Source: Marchantia polymorpha subsp. ruderalis
Taxonomy: Eukaryota > Streptophyta > Marchantiopsida > Marchantiales > Marchantiaceae
Reading direction: 5' to 3'
DNA length: 64,000 bases
Assembly (NCBI GenBank): GCA_037833965.1
Contig: AP031354.1
Coordinates: 11,014,001 to 11,078,000 of the forward strand
This document shows, piece after piece, positions 15,609-26,812 of the stretch (within the stretch, counting starts at the first letter, position 1; every line of letters starts with the position of its first letter). The translations under genes were made by a program, and so were the position numbers. Below the pieces are notes generated by a model. It was not told the DNA's origin and made no database searches. It saw only the letters and a list, made by a program, of their open reading frames with translations.

Positions 15609-18440
15609 TCACATGTGGTATTTCTTCAACCGCCACCCGTTCACTCGGGTGCCTAACAAATCGCCGGCCAGGTCCGCAAGTTGGATGGATCCATTCGGGA
15701 AGACTTCGACAACCCTGTAAGGTCCCATCCACCTTAGGTGCAGTTTGCCTGGGAATCTGGCATGCCTGCTGTCGTAGAGCAATGCCAAATCACCTGCCCG
15801 CAGGAGTACCGGTTTGATCTTTTTATCGTATCTCTCCTTTCGGCGGAGCTGGATTTTCCTGGTGCGATCTTCGGCGTCTCTTCTCCGCTCATCCAGCAGC
15901 ATGACCTCCTGTAACCTGTAGAGCTGACTCTCCTCTGCGCCCATCCTCTGCAAATCCATCGTTCGATGGGTGGGTACTTCAAATTCGATTGGGAGGATCG
16001 GGTGTTGCCCATACACCAGAAAGTATGGTGTCTGTTTGGTCGTGATCTTCTCAGCTGTGCGGTACGCCCATAGAGCGGCTGCTAGCTTCGTATCCCAGTC
16101 GTGAGCGTGATTCACCGTGACCTTGAGTAGTATTTTACACAGCAGACCATTGGACTTCTCCGTCAGTCCATTTGCCTTGGGATTGTATGGAGTAGTCTTC
16201 CGGTGCTTGATGTGGAAATACCGTGTCAGATCTTCGATGATCTGATTCAGAAAATGCGTGCCCCGGTCGCTGACTAGTTCTAAGGGACATCCGTAGCGTG
16301 TGATGATCGACTCAAACAAGAATGCTGCCACTGTGGCAGCATCATCCTTTCTGGTGGCTCTGGCCTCTACCATTTTGGTGGCGTAGTCCGTTGCTACCAG
16401 AATGTAGCGCCTTCGTGTACTTCTAGTCACTGGTTGTATGGGCCCTACAAAGTCAATACCCCACTTTTCGAAAGGTGCTAGAGGCATGATGGGAGTCAGA
16501 GGCCAGCGTGTTGTAGGCGTCGGTCTCCCCGTCCTCTGGCAACTGTCGCACTTGCGGATGTAATCGAGAACATCCTTAAACATGGTCGGCCACCAATACC
16601 CCGCGTTTAGGATCTTTGTGACCGTGTTCCTGGTGGCATAGTGTCCACCCGCCTCCTCTGTATGCATCGCACTCACTATTCTTGGTACTTCTGATTCCTC
16701 CAGGCATCTGCATAAGCGCTCATCCGCCATTTTCTTGAACAAAACCCCCTGCTGGAGTTGATACGGGCCTGCCTTATGAATAAAGACAGTTCGCTGTTCC
16801 AAATCCATGCCCTCGGGGCACTGGAGGGTTAACAGATATCGATATAGGTCGGCATAGCGGGACTCATGTCCTGCAGACAACTGAAATAACTCTTCATCTG
16901 GAAAATCGTCCACCAATTCCTCCTCTGTCGGCTGGGTCCATAATCGGGACAAGTAATCCGCATTTTCGTGGTGCACCCCTTTCCTGGTCTGGACTGTGTA
17001 GGTGAACTCTTGTAGTAACAACACCCACCTGGCGATTCGACCGGATAGGTCGGCTTTCTTGACTAGGTGTTGCAATGCGTAGTGGTCCACATGGAACACA
17101 AACTCGTAACAGATTAGGTAGTGACGGAACTTCTTACAGGAGTATACCATCCCCAACGCTTCTCTCTCCGTCGTGGTGTACTTCCGCTCTGCTAGAGACA
17201 GCTGTCGGCTCGCGAAGTAGATCGGGTAGTCCTTTTTGTTGTCATCCTTTTGACTCAGTACTACACCGATGGCGAATGCCGAAGTGTCAACGTAAACATG
17301 GAATGGTCGATTCCAGTCTGGACTCCTTAGTACGGGAGCAGTCGTGAGTTTCGCTTTCAGAGCTTCAAATGCTGTCTGCTGGTTCGCACCCCAAGCATAA
17401 GGCTCGTCCTTCTTCAACAACTTGGTCAGGTCCGCCGCCAGTATTGCATACATGTGTATGAATCTTCGGTAGTAGCCCACATGACCCAGGAATGCTCGCA
17501 GCTCTCTTAGATTCGTGGGTGGCTCAAGCTCGAGTATAACCTTGACCTTCTCGATGTCCACCGCAATGCCTTCTGCCGAGACCCGATGACCCAACAAGAT
17601 CCCACTAGTCATGAAGAAAAAGCACTTCTCGGGATGCAGTGATAAACTGCTCTCTCTACATTTATCGAAGGTCTGCTTCAAGTGACTTAGGTGTTCAGAC
17701 CGCTTCCCAAAGACACAGAAGTCATCTATGAATATCTCCAGGAACTTCCTCAGTTGTTCCTGAAAGATATTGGTCATCATCCGTTGAAAGGTGGCAGGCG
17801 CGTTGCACAGACCGAAAGGCATCTTGTGGTATGCGTAAGTTCCCCAGTCGGTTGTGAACGTAGTTTTATCCTTGTCCTGTTCACGGATAGACACCTGATT
17901 GTAACCTGAGAACCCATCCAGGAAGCTATAACATTCATGTCCTGCGACATGGTCTAGAATGGCATCCGTGAATGGTAACGGGTGATGATCCTTGCGTGTT
18001 GCTGCATTCAACTTCCGGAAATCCTGACACACTCGTATCTTACCCGTCAACTTCTTAGGTACGATAACAATCGGCGACACCCACTCGCTGCTGAGCACAG
18101 GATAAATAATACCAGCGCTCAAGTACTTATCTATCTCCTCTTTCACTAGCAAGGAGTACTTTGGGTTGAGGCGATACTGGCGCTGTCGTATGGGTACTGA
18201 GTCGTCCAGTAAATCGATACGGTGTTCCCCATATCGTGCGGGTATCCCCTTCATGTCTTCGATCTTCCAGGCGAAGACGTCGACATAGTGGCTAAGGAAC
18301 GCCTGTACTTTCCTTAGCTCGTCTCCTCTCACTGCGCTTGATACCTTCAAGCATTTGCCGGGACTGAGTTGTACTTCATGACAGTCACTAGGGTCGACAA
18401 TGCCCTCAGTGTGACTCGTCTCACTCCTTCCCAGTCCCAC
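15609..18440 (-). CDS. pol: pol, unit B
   Basis: This 943-codon RT-RNase H-integrase frame is identical at protein level to unit A as far as I can compare, with the FIDD box, the HHCC module and DDE residues all visible. It is in frame with the protease region at 18450-19676 and has the same read-through context. Confidence 0.93.
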   Translation of the reverse strand: MGLGRSETSHTEGIVDPSDCHEVQLSPGKCLKVSSAVRGDELRKVQAFLSHYVDVFAWKIEDMKGIPARYGEHRIDLLDDSVPIRQRQYRLNPKYSLLVKEEIDKYLSAGIIYPVLSSEWVSPIVIVPKKLTGKIRVCQDFRKLNAATRKDHHPLPFTDAILDHVAGHECYSFLDGFSGYNQVSIREQDKDKTTFTTDWGTYAYHKMPFGLCNAPATFQRMMTNIFQEQLRKFLEIFIDDFCVFGKRSEHLSHLKQTFDKCRESSLSLHPEKCFFFMTSGILLGHRVSAEGIAVDIEKVKVILELEPPTNLRELRAFLGHVGYYRRFIHMYAILAADLTKLLKKDEPYAWGANQQTAFEALKAKLTTAPVLRSPDWNRPFHVYVDTSAFAIGVVLSQKDDNKKDYPIYFASRQLSLAERKYTTTEREALGMVYSCKKFRHYLICYEFVFHVDHYALQHLVKKADLSGRIARWVLLLQEFTYTVQTRKGVHHENADYLSRLWTQPTEEELVDDFPDEELFQLSAGHESRYADLYRYLLTLQCPEGMDLEQRTVFIHKAGPYQLQQGVLFKKMADERLCRCLEESEVPRIVSAMHTEEAGGHYATRNTVTKILNAGYWWPTMFKDVLDYIRKCDSCQRTGRPTPTTRWPLTPIMPLAPFEKWGIDFVGPIQPVTRSTRRRYILVATDYATKMVEARATRKDDAATVAAFLFESIITRYGCPLELVSDRGTHFLNQIIEDLTRYFHIKHRKTTPYNPKANGLTEKSNGLLCKILLKVTVNHAHDWDTKLAAALWAYRTAEKITTKQTPYFLVYGQHPILPIEFEVPTHRTMDLQRMGAEESQLYRLQEVMLLDERRRDAEDRTRKIQLRRKERYDKKIKPVLLRAGDLALLYDSRHARFPGKLHLRWMGPYRVVEVFPNGSIQLADLAGDLLGTRVNGWRLKKYHM

Positions 18441-18443
18441 AGT

Positions 18444-18452
18444 TAATTGCTA
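18444..18452 (-). promoter_or_regulatory. Probable read-through signal, unit B
   Basis: The TAG-CAATTA context at the pro/pol junction is as in unit A. Confidence 0.7.
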
Positions 18453-19676
18453 TTCGTCTTCCGGCTGAATAGCTTCCGTCTCTTCTTCTTCTTCCACCGA
18501 ACAGCAGGCAACGAATCCTACGAAGTAATCGGATTCGGTACCACTGGAATCCGATCGCGCGGTCGACTCACTGTCCTCGCCCGATGTGTAACCTGCACTT
18601 GTCGATGGGGTCTCTCCTTCGTGCCTGACCCTATTCCAGGGCACCGTAATGGTTTTGGTCGGTTCCGAAGGGTGAGGGAACTTAAGGCGATGTCTTCGCC
18701 AATCACATCTGACTTGTGCACCATATAGCCATGGTCGCCCGAGCAGAACGTCATAGCCCTGCTTCATCATCGGCTGAAGGATGATATACGTCAACCGAAA
18801 GTCCGCACCCCCGATGGTTGTCTTGACATTGCGCAGCATACCTGCAGGCATTCTCCGCGTCTGATCCGCTAATCTCAACACACGCTTCGAGGGTTCGTAT
18901 TGACTGAACCCCAAGGCTCTCGCTGTATCCTCCGTCATTATGTTGACTCCTGATCCAGAGTCGATTGGCACTCTGCGTACACAACATCCTGCTATCTCCA
19001 CATCGATCTCGGGTGGCCCTTGGTCTTCGCTCTCCACTTGATATACTTGAGAGGATGTGGATGCGCGCGGCTTCCGCGGATGCCGTAGCGAAAGCATCAA
19101 CATTCTCCGATACGTCTTATTGTCCTCCAAGAGCTGCTTGAACGTAATGTTCACTTTTCGACTCCCGAGATCTTCAACCAAGTCATAGTGGGCGCGTTGG
19201 GGCGCCGGGGTCGGCGACGCTCTGCGAGGTTCCACGGTGGCTGCCAACTTCGCCCCAAGGGAGGATGTCAAGTCTGGCCGCGGTGGGTCCTTTTGCGTGC
19301 GGATCGCTTCCTTCAACAGGTTGGTTACCTCGTTGCGGATATCCGGAGCATAGTCCCGTTTCAGTAGGCGCACTGGCTCGTCCTCGACTGCTGTCTGGGG
19401 GCGCACTGCTGGTGCCTCCCGCGTAGCCGAAGACTTCCGAGCAGGTCGCGAGTCGGACTTGCTGGATGTCTTCTCCTTTCCTTTTCCCGTCCGGTCGGCG
19501 GTTCTCCGTTCGTGCTTGCGAGTGTCACGCTCTTGCTCCTTGGATTTCTTGGAGCTACGAGTTTCGACCCGTGCGCACATAACCTCTTCAGCCGGCCATT
19601 CTTCGTCTTCGCCATCCCCGTCTGAACCTACTTCGACCTGGTTAACTTGCACGTCCTCCTTGGCAGGAGTGTTCAC
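18450..19676 (-). CDS. pro: Aspartic protease region, unit B
   Basis: This 408-codon region has the DSGSGVN and LLGRPWL blocks. Its protein is the same as in unit A. Confidence 0.88.
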   Translation of the reverse strand: MNTPAKEDVQVNQVEVGSDGDGEDEEWPAEEVMCARVETRSSKKSKEQERDTRKHERRTADRTGKGKEKTSSKSDSRPARKSSATREAPAVRPQTAVEDEPVRLLKRDYAPDIRNEVTNLLKEAIRTQKDPPRPDLTSSLGAKLAATVEPRRASPTPAPQRAHYDLVEDLGSRKVNITFKQLLEDNKTYRRMLMLSLRHPRKPRASTSSQVYQVESEDQGPPEIDVEIAGCCVRRVPIDSGSGVNIMTEDTARALGFSQYEPSKRVLRLADQTRRMPAGMLRNVKTTIGGADFRLTYIILQPMMKQGYDVLLGRPWLYGAQVRCDWRRHRLKFPHPSEPTKTITVPWNRVRHEGETPSTSAGYTSGEDSESTARSDSSGTESDYFVGFVACCSVEEEEETEAIQPEDE

Positions 19677-19679
19677 AAA

Positions 19680-21281
19680 TCATACCACTGGCCGAGGGAC
19701 TGGTGGCTGATCACACTCTGGCGCAGTGTGCCCGACCTTCTTGCAATTACTACATGTCGGAGCATAATCGTTTCGCCTTTTTGGATGGGGACACTGCGGT
19801 GAGAAGTGCCCAGCTTCCCCGCAATTATAACAAGCTCGCGGTGGCGGTGGGTCAAACGTCCCTGGAGGTGCTCTCCGCCTCACAGGTACCGTAGTGGCCC
19901 GATCCACCGGAATATATCGTGGGACTTGCATTGCTGAAACTGCAGGAGGGGTAGGCACCGACTGGACGGCGTAGGCTGTCTCTTCGCTAGCCTCTCCATA
20001 GTACTGAGGGTGCTCTCCATAGTACGGTTGCGCCCACTCTACTGCGTTGACTGGATATGACGGCCGGGTGGTAAGGCACTCGGTGTTTGCATGTCCCACC
20101 GCCCCGCACGTAGTACACCATAAGTTCGCTCGCACTCTCCCGGGTGATTTTCTGCGATCATGCCCGCCTACCACTTGAACCTTGAGATCGGCGAAGTCCT
20201 TCACCAGGGTCTCCATCTTCGAAGCTATATCTCCCGGCGCTCTGTCCGTAGTCACTCGTCGGATGCCCTTTTTCTTTGCTGACCCATGCTTCTTCCTCTT
20301 CTTCTCCTCCTCCGACGATGAGGTTTCCTCTTCTTCGGATGAAGAACGGTTCTCGTCCGAAGACGATTCCTCCGATGACGGAGTTGTACCTCTACGCCGT
20401 CTTCGCCCTCCTTTCGGTTTGCGCTCCTTCGACTCCCGTCTCTCTCTCCCTCTTCGGTTGAGAGTGGAAGTTTCGAAGGCTTCTGCCGATGCAATCACAT
20501 CCTCAATAGTGTCGCACTTGCTGCGTCGGCAAAAAGTCTCCATCTCCCGAGTTAAACCGGTCACGTACCAATCCACAGCTTGTTGTACCGAGAAAGGGGA
20601 CCCTGGTCCTGTTTTCGGTATTCTGTCGAGGAGGTCCAGAAATCTCTCAGTGTAGTCACGCAGACTCTCCTTCTTCTCTCGCTGCAAATTACGTAACTTC
20701 GTCAAAACCCGGCTGTCGTAGCCGAGCTCGCGAAAGCGACGAAGGAACTTCTCCTTCAGCTGGACCCATGTTGTCAACCCAGTCGGATCGATGCTCTCGT
20801 GATTATACCAACTCCTCGCTTTCTTCCGCAGAAGGCTTGGAAAGATCCTTAGTCGGTCGTCGTCTGCGATCTCGCGATTGGCAATAGACACCGACTCGAA
20901 TAACTTGATGTATGAATCTGCATCGTCGTCATCCCCACTTCCTTTGTACTTCGGGTAGGAATGTTTAGTAATCGGCTGAGGTAGCCGCACATTGGCTTGT
21001 CCGTCCGCCATCAGTGTGTCTGTCGACGGTCCTCGGGCGGTCGGTTCTACTTCACTAGGCGGGTCCGTGCAAGGAATACCTAGTAGAACTGTAAGCACCA
21101 AGTTTGGTTCCGAGTCGCCGGGGGTAGGTTCCCCAAGGATGTCGGCCGAACTAGGCTTAGGTACTCTTCTTGGTGTTTTCTTGTTTTGACGCCGTGTCTC
21201 TTCCACGGCCTTCTCTGAATCTCGTCGGAACTTGCGGACAGCCCTAGCACTTAGATTGCTCCCGCCAGCCCCAGTCGACAT
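19680..21281 (-). CDS. gag: gag region, unit B
   Basis: This 533-codon Gag has a capsid domain and three CCHC knuckles. Its protein is the same as in unit A, and it starts 44 bases after the primer site. Confidence 0.92.
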   Translation of the reverse strand: MSTGAGGSNLSARAVRKFRRDSEKAVEETRRQNKKTPRRVPKPSSADILGEPTPGDSEPNLVLTVLLGIPCTDPPSEVEPTARGPSTDTLMADGQANVRLPQPITKHSYPKYKGSGDDDDADSYIKLFESVSIANREIADDDRLRIFPSLLRKKARSWYNHESIDPTGLTTWVQLKEKFLRRFRELGYDSRVLTKLRNLQREKKESLRDYTERFLDLLDRIPKTGPGSPFSVQQAVDWYVTGLTREMETFCRRSKCDTIEDVIASAEAFETSTLNRRGRERRESKERKPKGGRRRRRGTTPSSEESSSDENRSSSEEEETSSSEEEKKRKKHGSAKKKGIRRVTTDRAPGDIASKMETLVKDFADLKVQVVGGHDRRKSPGRVRANLWCTTCGAVGHANTECLTTRPSYPVNAVEWAQPYYGEHPQYYGEASEETAYAVQSVPTPPAVSAMQVPRYIPVDRATTVPVRRRAPPGTFDPPPPRACYNCGEAGHFSPQCPHPKRRNDYAPTCSNCKKVGHTAPECDQPPVPRPVV

Positions 21282-21325
21282 TCACCGAGCATGGCTGCTC
21301 GTAAAAACCCCGGTGTTGACGCAAC

Positions 21326-21345
21326 TGTCCCCGGCAGCGGCGCCA
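21326..21345 (-). other. Primer binding site, unit B
   Basis: The sequence and spacing from the LTR (22 bases) are the same as in unit A. Confidence 0.88.
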
Positions 21346-21367
21346 AAAAGAAGTTGTCGGCTTCTTA

Positions 21368-24300
21368 TGTAATAACCCACTAAAGGCTAAAACTGCAATA
21401 TAGTGGTAGAAAGGTCGAACCCACAGGGACAGAGGAACACACAGGGTACAAAGTGTCACGTTTTAACAGACTATTGAGGAGTTTGAATTCTCAGGCGACT
21501 GTCACTCCCAGAAATACTGCAAGTGTCCACTCGGAGCGCACTCGGAGGTCGCACAGTGCAGCGTAACACACACACACACACACACCTGAAACTACAGAAA
21601 CACAACCCAGAGATCCGTTAGGACCTCTACTTCAAGATTTCAGGGGGAAAGTCTCTCACGAGCACACTCGGCAAAGCTGCGGGCAGTGACTTCCAACTCC
21701 GGCTTTTACAACGCTTCCACTAGCTTGCTGCTAGTGTAGGAAACCCGGTTTGGACTACCTACTTCGGATCGAAGTCACTCAGACGCGGTGAACAACACTC
21801 TCAACTCACAAAACGCGCAGAGAACACAGGTCCACACTGAAGGACTCACTGTGAAACGTTCCAGTAACACAACAACAGTCTATTGAAGAGTTTGAATTCT
21901 CAGGCACTTGTCATTCCCAGAAATACTACAGGGGTTACCCTCAAGGCACCTGCTGCAGCGTAACCTGAATTTACAACCAAGGCTTACACGAAGTGGCAAA
22001 ACTTCACTTTGGCATTCAGGGGAAAAATCCCAAGGAGTACAATCAGAAAGGAACACTCGAAGGTGTAGGGGCGAAACTGTTCAAGTATCTAACTAGTCAC
22101 TGGCTCTGAGCATCGGCAGTCACCCGCAGGTGCCGATCCGAACTACTCAAGTCTCTAACCAATGTACTAGCTCTGAACATTCGGCCGAAGGCCTTCAGCT
22201 ACAAAATGCGGAACGCTAAGTTGTAACTCCTCGTGCGTGGTGACAGAACTCAAGGACACAAACACGCAAAGGAAATGGGTTCCTGATCTGCACTTCTGAT
22301 GGGAAAGAACCCCAGGCAAAACGCCTGGAACTATTTTATACCTTCTAAATCCTAACTAGCACTACACTGCACTACGCTACACGCCTGCACGGAACCACGC
22401 TACACTACACTCCGCGGAACCTGTACTACGTCTCCTGCGCGGCCGACTGCCGCGCACTAACTCCCTACCCTGCCACTCTTCCGCTCGACTGCGCAGTCCC
22501 AACCGCTGCAACGCCGCGGACACCTCCCCCTCGAGGGCAGACATGGTATCCTGTGCCTTCGAAAGAAAGGCCTCGAGCTTCTTCGCTACCTTCCGCCGAC
22601 TCCTACTGTCGCCTGACAACAACCCGGCTGCGCGCAATTCAAACTCACGCAGTGTGAGTTTCTCCTGCGCCTTCACTTCCCAGTGGGCGTAGCCCTTGAG
22701 ACAGTGGGCGACTCGCCTCGCCGTCTCCACCTTCGTGCGATCCGCCTCCTTCCTGCGATCCTCTTCAATGGTCACTAATTGCGATTCGGCTTCAGCACGT
22801 TGCGCCCTCAATTCGCCACACTCTGACTGTAACCTGCGGATTAATTCTTCATCCGCCTGCCGTGCGAGCTGACATTGTTCCAACAACCGCGTCTGTCGCA
22901 CGAGCTCCTCTGACAAAATCCGATTCTGGGCTTGCTCAGAGTTGAGTGCTTCCTTGACCTTCACCTGCTCCTTGGTGAGCTCGCCCAGTTTCTCATCCTT
23001 CATCTTCTCGGAGTGCTTGTAGAATTTCTGATTAAGCTTGTACTGTCCCCACAAGCACTCATGCTTCTCCTTCAAGTCCCTCAACTCCTGGTCCACTCTA
23101 GCTAATAGCTTGCTGGTGTGGACTTTAGTGCGAGTCCTCCTGCGCACTAACTCGATGTAAGATCCCGGCTGGAGTGGGTCGGCGTATTTATCGACCTTGC
23201 GATCCAAGTACCGCAGCAACGGAATCACCTGCTCAGAGAGCGCCGCCGCCGGTGCTCCAACAATTTCCTCCTCCTCCTCCTCGGTGTCTTCTGCTCCTGA
23301 CATTTCTTCCGTGGAGCCTCCGTCGTCATCATCCGAGTGGAGAATTTCAGTCGCCATTGATTGCGTCGGCGACTGCCCCGAGTGGGGCTGCACGTCCTCG
23401 ACGTGTGCTGCCTGCGAAGGCACGGCTGCAGCCTCGCTGCTCGTCGCCAAAATGTCTAAGGCGGAAGGCGAATGTATCCGTGCGGCATCCCCGTCTCTCG
23501 CTTGTTGATGGTCTACCGCATCCTCTCTGCCTCTGTCGTCCGTCGCCGGAGGTGATTGAGCGGAGGGTGGCTGCGCGGGGTTGGATTGCGCATCGCGCAT
23601 CGAGATTTCATCCCGCTGACAGTCACTCCGCTCCTCCGTCTGCTGCTCCCTTGATCGGTCCGTGGGGGCTGTGCCCGGCCCGTGCGCAGGCGCATGTGCC
23701 GGCGCCTTGTCCGCCGCAGGCGTAGCGCCGCGGACATCTATCGCCGAAGGCGACATGGCCGGGGGCCGCACGCCCGATGTTCCTTGGCCTATAGGCCCTA
23801 CCGCCGAAGGCGCATCTATCGGCGGACTTTCCGCCGACGGTGCGGCCTCCGCACGCTCTCTGCTCGTATCCCCTCGGCTCGAAGGCCCTGGCGCCGAAGG
23901 CGCGAATTGCGGCGCGTGGTGCGCCGGAGGGTCTGGCCCCGAGGGCCGGTGTCTCGTAGGCGGTTCTTCCGCCGGCTCCTTCCCCTTCCTACGTTGGAAC
24001 GGGGGTGATTCTTGCCTGTGCACAGGCGGCACGTGTGGAGGTGTTCTGTTCACAGGCGACCTGTGCACAGGCGACCTGTGCACAGGCGAGCGCCTGTGCA
24101 CAGGCGGACTGCTCCTTCCCACGCGTAAGCGTAGATCCACGTCCACTTGTGTTCGCCGGTCCGCGGAGGCTCGTCCGTCCGCGGAGGTTCGCCTGTGCGC
24201 AAACGGAACATCTGTCCGCATCGCACGTGGTAACTCCGGAGGCCCTTGGCCCGTAGGCGGCCTCTCTCCCGACGAGGTTGCAGCGTGGCCCGTCGCTCCT

Positions 24301-26775
24301 GCGGTCGTCCGCGCTTCCTCTCGCCTCTCTGGCGACGCACTTCCTATCTCCGTCGCAATCGTCGCCGTGTCTGCACTGTCAGCTGGCAACACCAGTCTGC
24401 GTGCCTTCTGCTTCGGCCGGCTGTATGGCTCGCACAGCGGCCGCGGTCGAATGGGAGCAGAGGGTTCTTGATGCTGCTCCTCTTCGGACTCTTCCCTCCA
24501 TCGCCGCTTCCGCGGCACTCGCGCTGCAGGGGTGTGTCTCCCTTCGTCTCTCCGTCTCGATGGGGTAGAAGTCGGGGACTCCTCCGCATCAGTGTCGACC
24601 TCGTTCTCCCGCACATACTTCCCGGGATGGTCGATGGACAATGGCGGAAAATGTTCAAGCTCCGCCGCTGTCAAACAATTCCGCTGTCGATAAAAATTGA
24701 TGAGGAAAGGAGAAAGATGGTTTAGAGTTCCCCCCTTCTCCTCAAACGCGTGCTGTCGCATCACCCTGTGCAGGATGCTCGCCCAGTGAATGGGAGTTCC
24801 CTCGATGACGCACTCCACAAAAGAGACCTGCCACAATGTGATGTAGCAGGCGCGGTGCGGCTGCAGTAATTGCATCAGCGCCGCGGACAAAGTCCGGCGA
24901 AATCGATCTTTGTAATCACGGGTCCTGTACCCATTCTTGGTAGACCTCCCGGTCTTGAACAGCTCCACAAATTGCGCCTCTTCTTGCTTGGTCACCTTGA
25001 TGCTCTCGCTGTCGAAAAGGAGATGCCCTGGCATGCCAGCACATCTTCCCAACGCCTGCGCCCAATCTTGGACTATCCACCGGTCAACATGCGGACGCAA
25101 TCCGCGCGAGGGTGGTCCCTGTGGCTCTAGCCACTCGCGCACCATATTCGCGCAGATGTAATTCCATCCCCATAGCAAGAAATCGAGCTTTCTTGCTATT
25201 AAGCGCTCTTCGAAAGCGCGCAGCCCGTTCTGCGGCAGGCGAAGTGGCACCATCCGCAATCTGCTCGGTCTCGTCATTGCGTTCCTGGGGTTCGCTCGCC
25301 CGCTCATTCTACTTCCACACTGTCCGCGTTTCTTTCTCTCTCGGCAAACTCTAATCGCTCTCAATTCCAAATCACGCGCACTCACTTCTCCCTCAATCAA
25401 CAAGAAATCTCCTGTGTGGCGACGACGAGAATGGTCCGCAGCCAGCAGATGGATGCGCGCGGCGCGCACAAGAGATTGGAATCGCGAATTCAAGAATGGG
25501 ACGCTCTCCGCCGCCCGGTCGAAGGTCATGGTCGGCTCTTGGTCGTGAAGAACGTCTCACTTGATGGCCGCGCCGGCTGTACGCTGGAACGGTCTTCGCT
25601 CTCACGCGCGGCTTCACGCTCCGCCGTCGTCGATTAAACTCTCACGCTCGAATTGGCGGATTTGAACTCCGCGAGCGTGTCACCCTGCGGACATGGGGGC
25701 GTAGCGCCGAAGGCGAGTTTTCCGCCTTGCGCGGTACACTTGTTCGTACCGCCCTTCGGCCAATCTCCTTCTGCCTTGACGCGTGCGTCCGCATGTCGGA
25801 CAAAAATTCAACTCCTGCCTGTGCGCAGGCAGGGGCCTCGGCGGATTCTCCGCCGGTGCGGAACTTGAACATTCTCCTGTGCACAGGCGTTCGCCTGTGC
25901 GCAGGCGAATTCCGTCCGCGGCGCTGCGCTGGCGCGGAAGGCGTTGACCGTGGTCAGCCGTCTCCGTCCAGTCTGTCCGTTCCTTGTCTCTCCGTCGGCG
26001 CTTCCGCCGCCGCAACTCCGTCCGTCCAAGAGCGCATCAACCCGTGCCGTCCGCACGGTCCGTACCTATTGGTTTACTCTGGCGGCTCTTCCGACGTACG
26101 CTGCGCTGCGCTGGCGCGGAAGGCACCGTACACTTTCTACCTCACAAGGCGCATTTCTAGGGCCCAAGGCGGATTCTCCGCCGACGCCGAAGTGCCTGTG
26201 CACAGGCGTTCGCCTGTGCGTAGGCGGACTTCGCGCCTTCCCTAACCCTACTTCGCCTGTGCACAGGCGAACGCCTTCGTCCGCGCATAGGACAAAACTT
26301 GAATCCCCCTTCCGCGTAGGCGGAATTCGCGCCGGTGGCGAACTCCTTCCGCCGTAGGCGACCGCCTCCGTTTCTTCCAGTAGCGATAACTCCCTAAGTC
26401 CTCGTCCGTTCCAAGCGCTCTTGGGCTCGTTAGAATCAGCGCGTCGAGCTCTTTCCAACCGGACCCTAACTTGGTCAAGGCGCCCGAGGGTTGACCTAAT
26501 TACGGGGGTTTCCCTACAGCCGCGGACGCAACCTCCGAAGGCGGGTTTTGCGCCTTGCGCCGTAGAGATCCTAACTGCGGAGCTCGCAGGGAGGGTGGTG
26601 CCTGTCCTTACTGCGGCACCCCAAATCCCAGATTCTACAAGATCCCTCGAGAATCCCCGCGATCTTCCGGATTCACTCTGTTTTGATGTACCGAAGGCTA
26701 TTTACAATGCTGCCAGGGTACAGTTTTCCAAAAATGTTTTAATTTCCTCAAAATTGCCAAAAGTGGGGTACCACA
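21368..26775 (-). repeat. LTR C, 5,408 bp
   Basis: The ends are TGTGGTACC at 26775 and ...TTACA at 21368. It matches LTR B apart from isolated bases in the leader. Its TATA box is at 22331-22340, its leader is 25530-26775 and its R-U5 part is 21368-22330. Confidence 0.92.
22377..25529 (-). CDS. LTR-encoded coiled-coil protein, copy C
   Basis: This is an intact 1,050-codon frame with the same protein as copy B: N-terminal globular block, proline-rich middle with SPVHR repeats, acidic run and coiled coil. Confidence 0.82.
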   Translation of the reverse strand: MTFDRAAESVPFLNSRFQSLVRAARIHLLAADHSRRRHTGDFLLIEGEVSARDLELRAIRVCRERKKRGQCGSRMSGRANPRNAMTRPSRLRMVPLRLPQNGLRAFEERLIARKLDFLLWGWNYICANMVREWLEPQGPPSRGLRPHVDRWIVQDWAQALGRCAGMPGHLLFDSESIKVTKQEEAQFVELFKTGRSTKNGYRTRDYKDRFRRTLSAALMQLLQPHRACYITLWQVSFVECVIEGTPIHWASILHRVMRQHAFEEKGGTLNHLSPFLINFYRQRNCLTAAELEHFPPLSIDHPGKYVRENEVDTDAEESPTSTPSRRRDEGRHTPAARVPRKRRWREESEEEQHQEPSAPIRPRPLCEPYSRPKQKARRLVLPADSADTATIATEIGSASPERREEARTTAGATGHAATSSGERPPTGQGPPELPRAMRTDVPFAHRRTSADGRASADRRTQVDVDLRLRVGRSSPPVHRRSPVHRSPVHRSPVNRTPPHVPPVHRQESPPFQRRKGKEPAEEPPTRHRPSGPDPPAHHAPQFAPSAPGPSSRGDTSRERAEAAPSAESPPIDAPSAVGPIGQGTSGVRPPAMSPSAIDVRGATPAADKAPAHAPAHGPGTAPTDRSREQQTEERSDCQRDEISMRDAQSNPAQPPSAQSPPATDDRGREDAVDHQQARDGDAARIHSPSALDILATSSEAAAVPSQAAHVEDVQPHSGQSPTQSMATEILHSDDDDGGSTEEMSGAEDTEEEEEEIVGAPAAALSEQVIPLLRYLDRKVDKYADPLQPGSYIELVRRRTRTKVHTSKLLARVDQELRDLKEKHECLWGQYKLNQKFYKHSEKMKDEKLGELTKEQVKVKEALNSEQAQNRILSEELVRQTRLLEQCQLARQADEELIRRLQSECGELRAQRAEAESQLVTIEEDRRKEADRTKVETARRVAHCLKGYAHWEVKAQEKLTLREFELRAAGLLSGDSRSRRKVAKKLEAFLSKAQDTMSALEGEVSAALQRLGLRSRAEEWQGRELVRGSRPRRRRSTGSAECSVAWFRAGV

Positions 26776-26788
26776 TGCCCCCCTCCTC
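26776..26788 (-). other. Polypurine tract, unit C
   Basis: The tract reads GAGGAGGGGGGCA on the minus strand, directly before LTR C. Confidence 0.88.
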
Positions 26789-26812
26789 AATTGTGAGCGC
26801 CCACGCGAACAC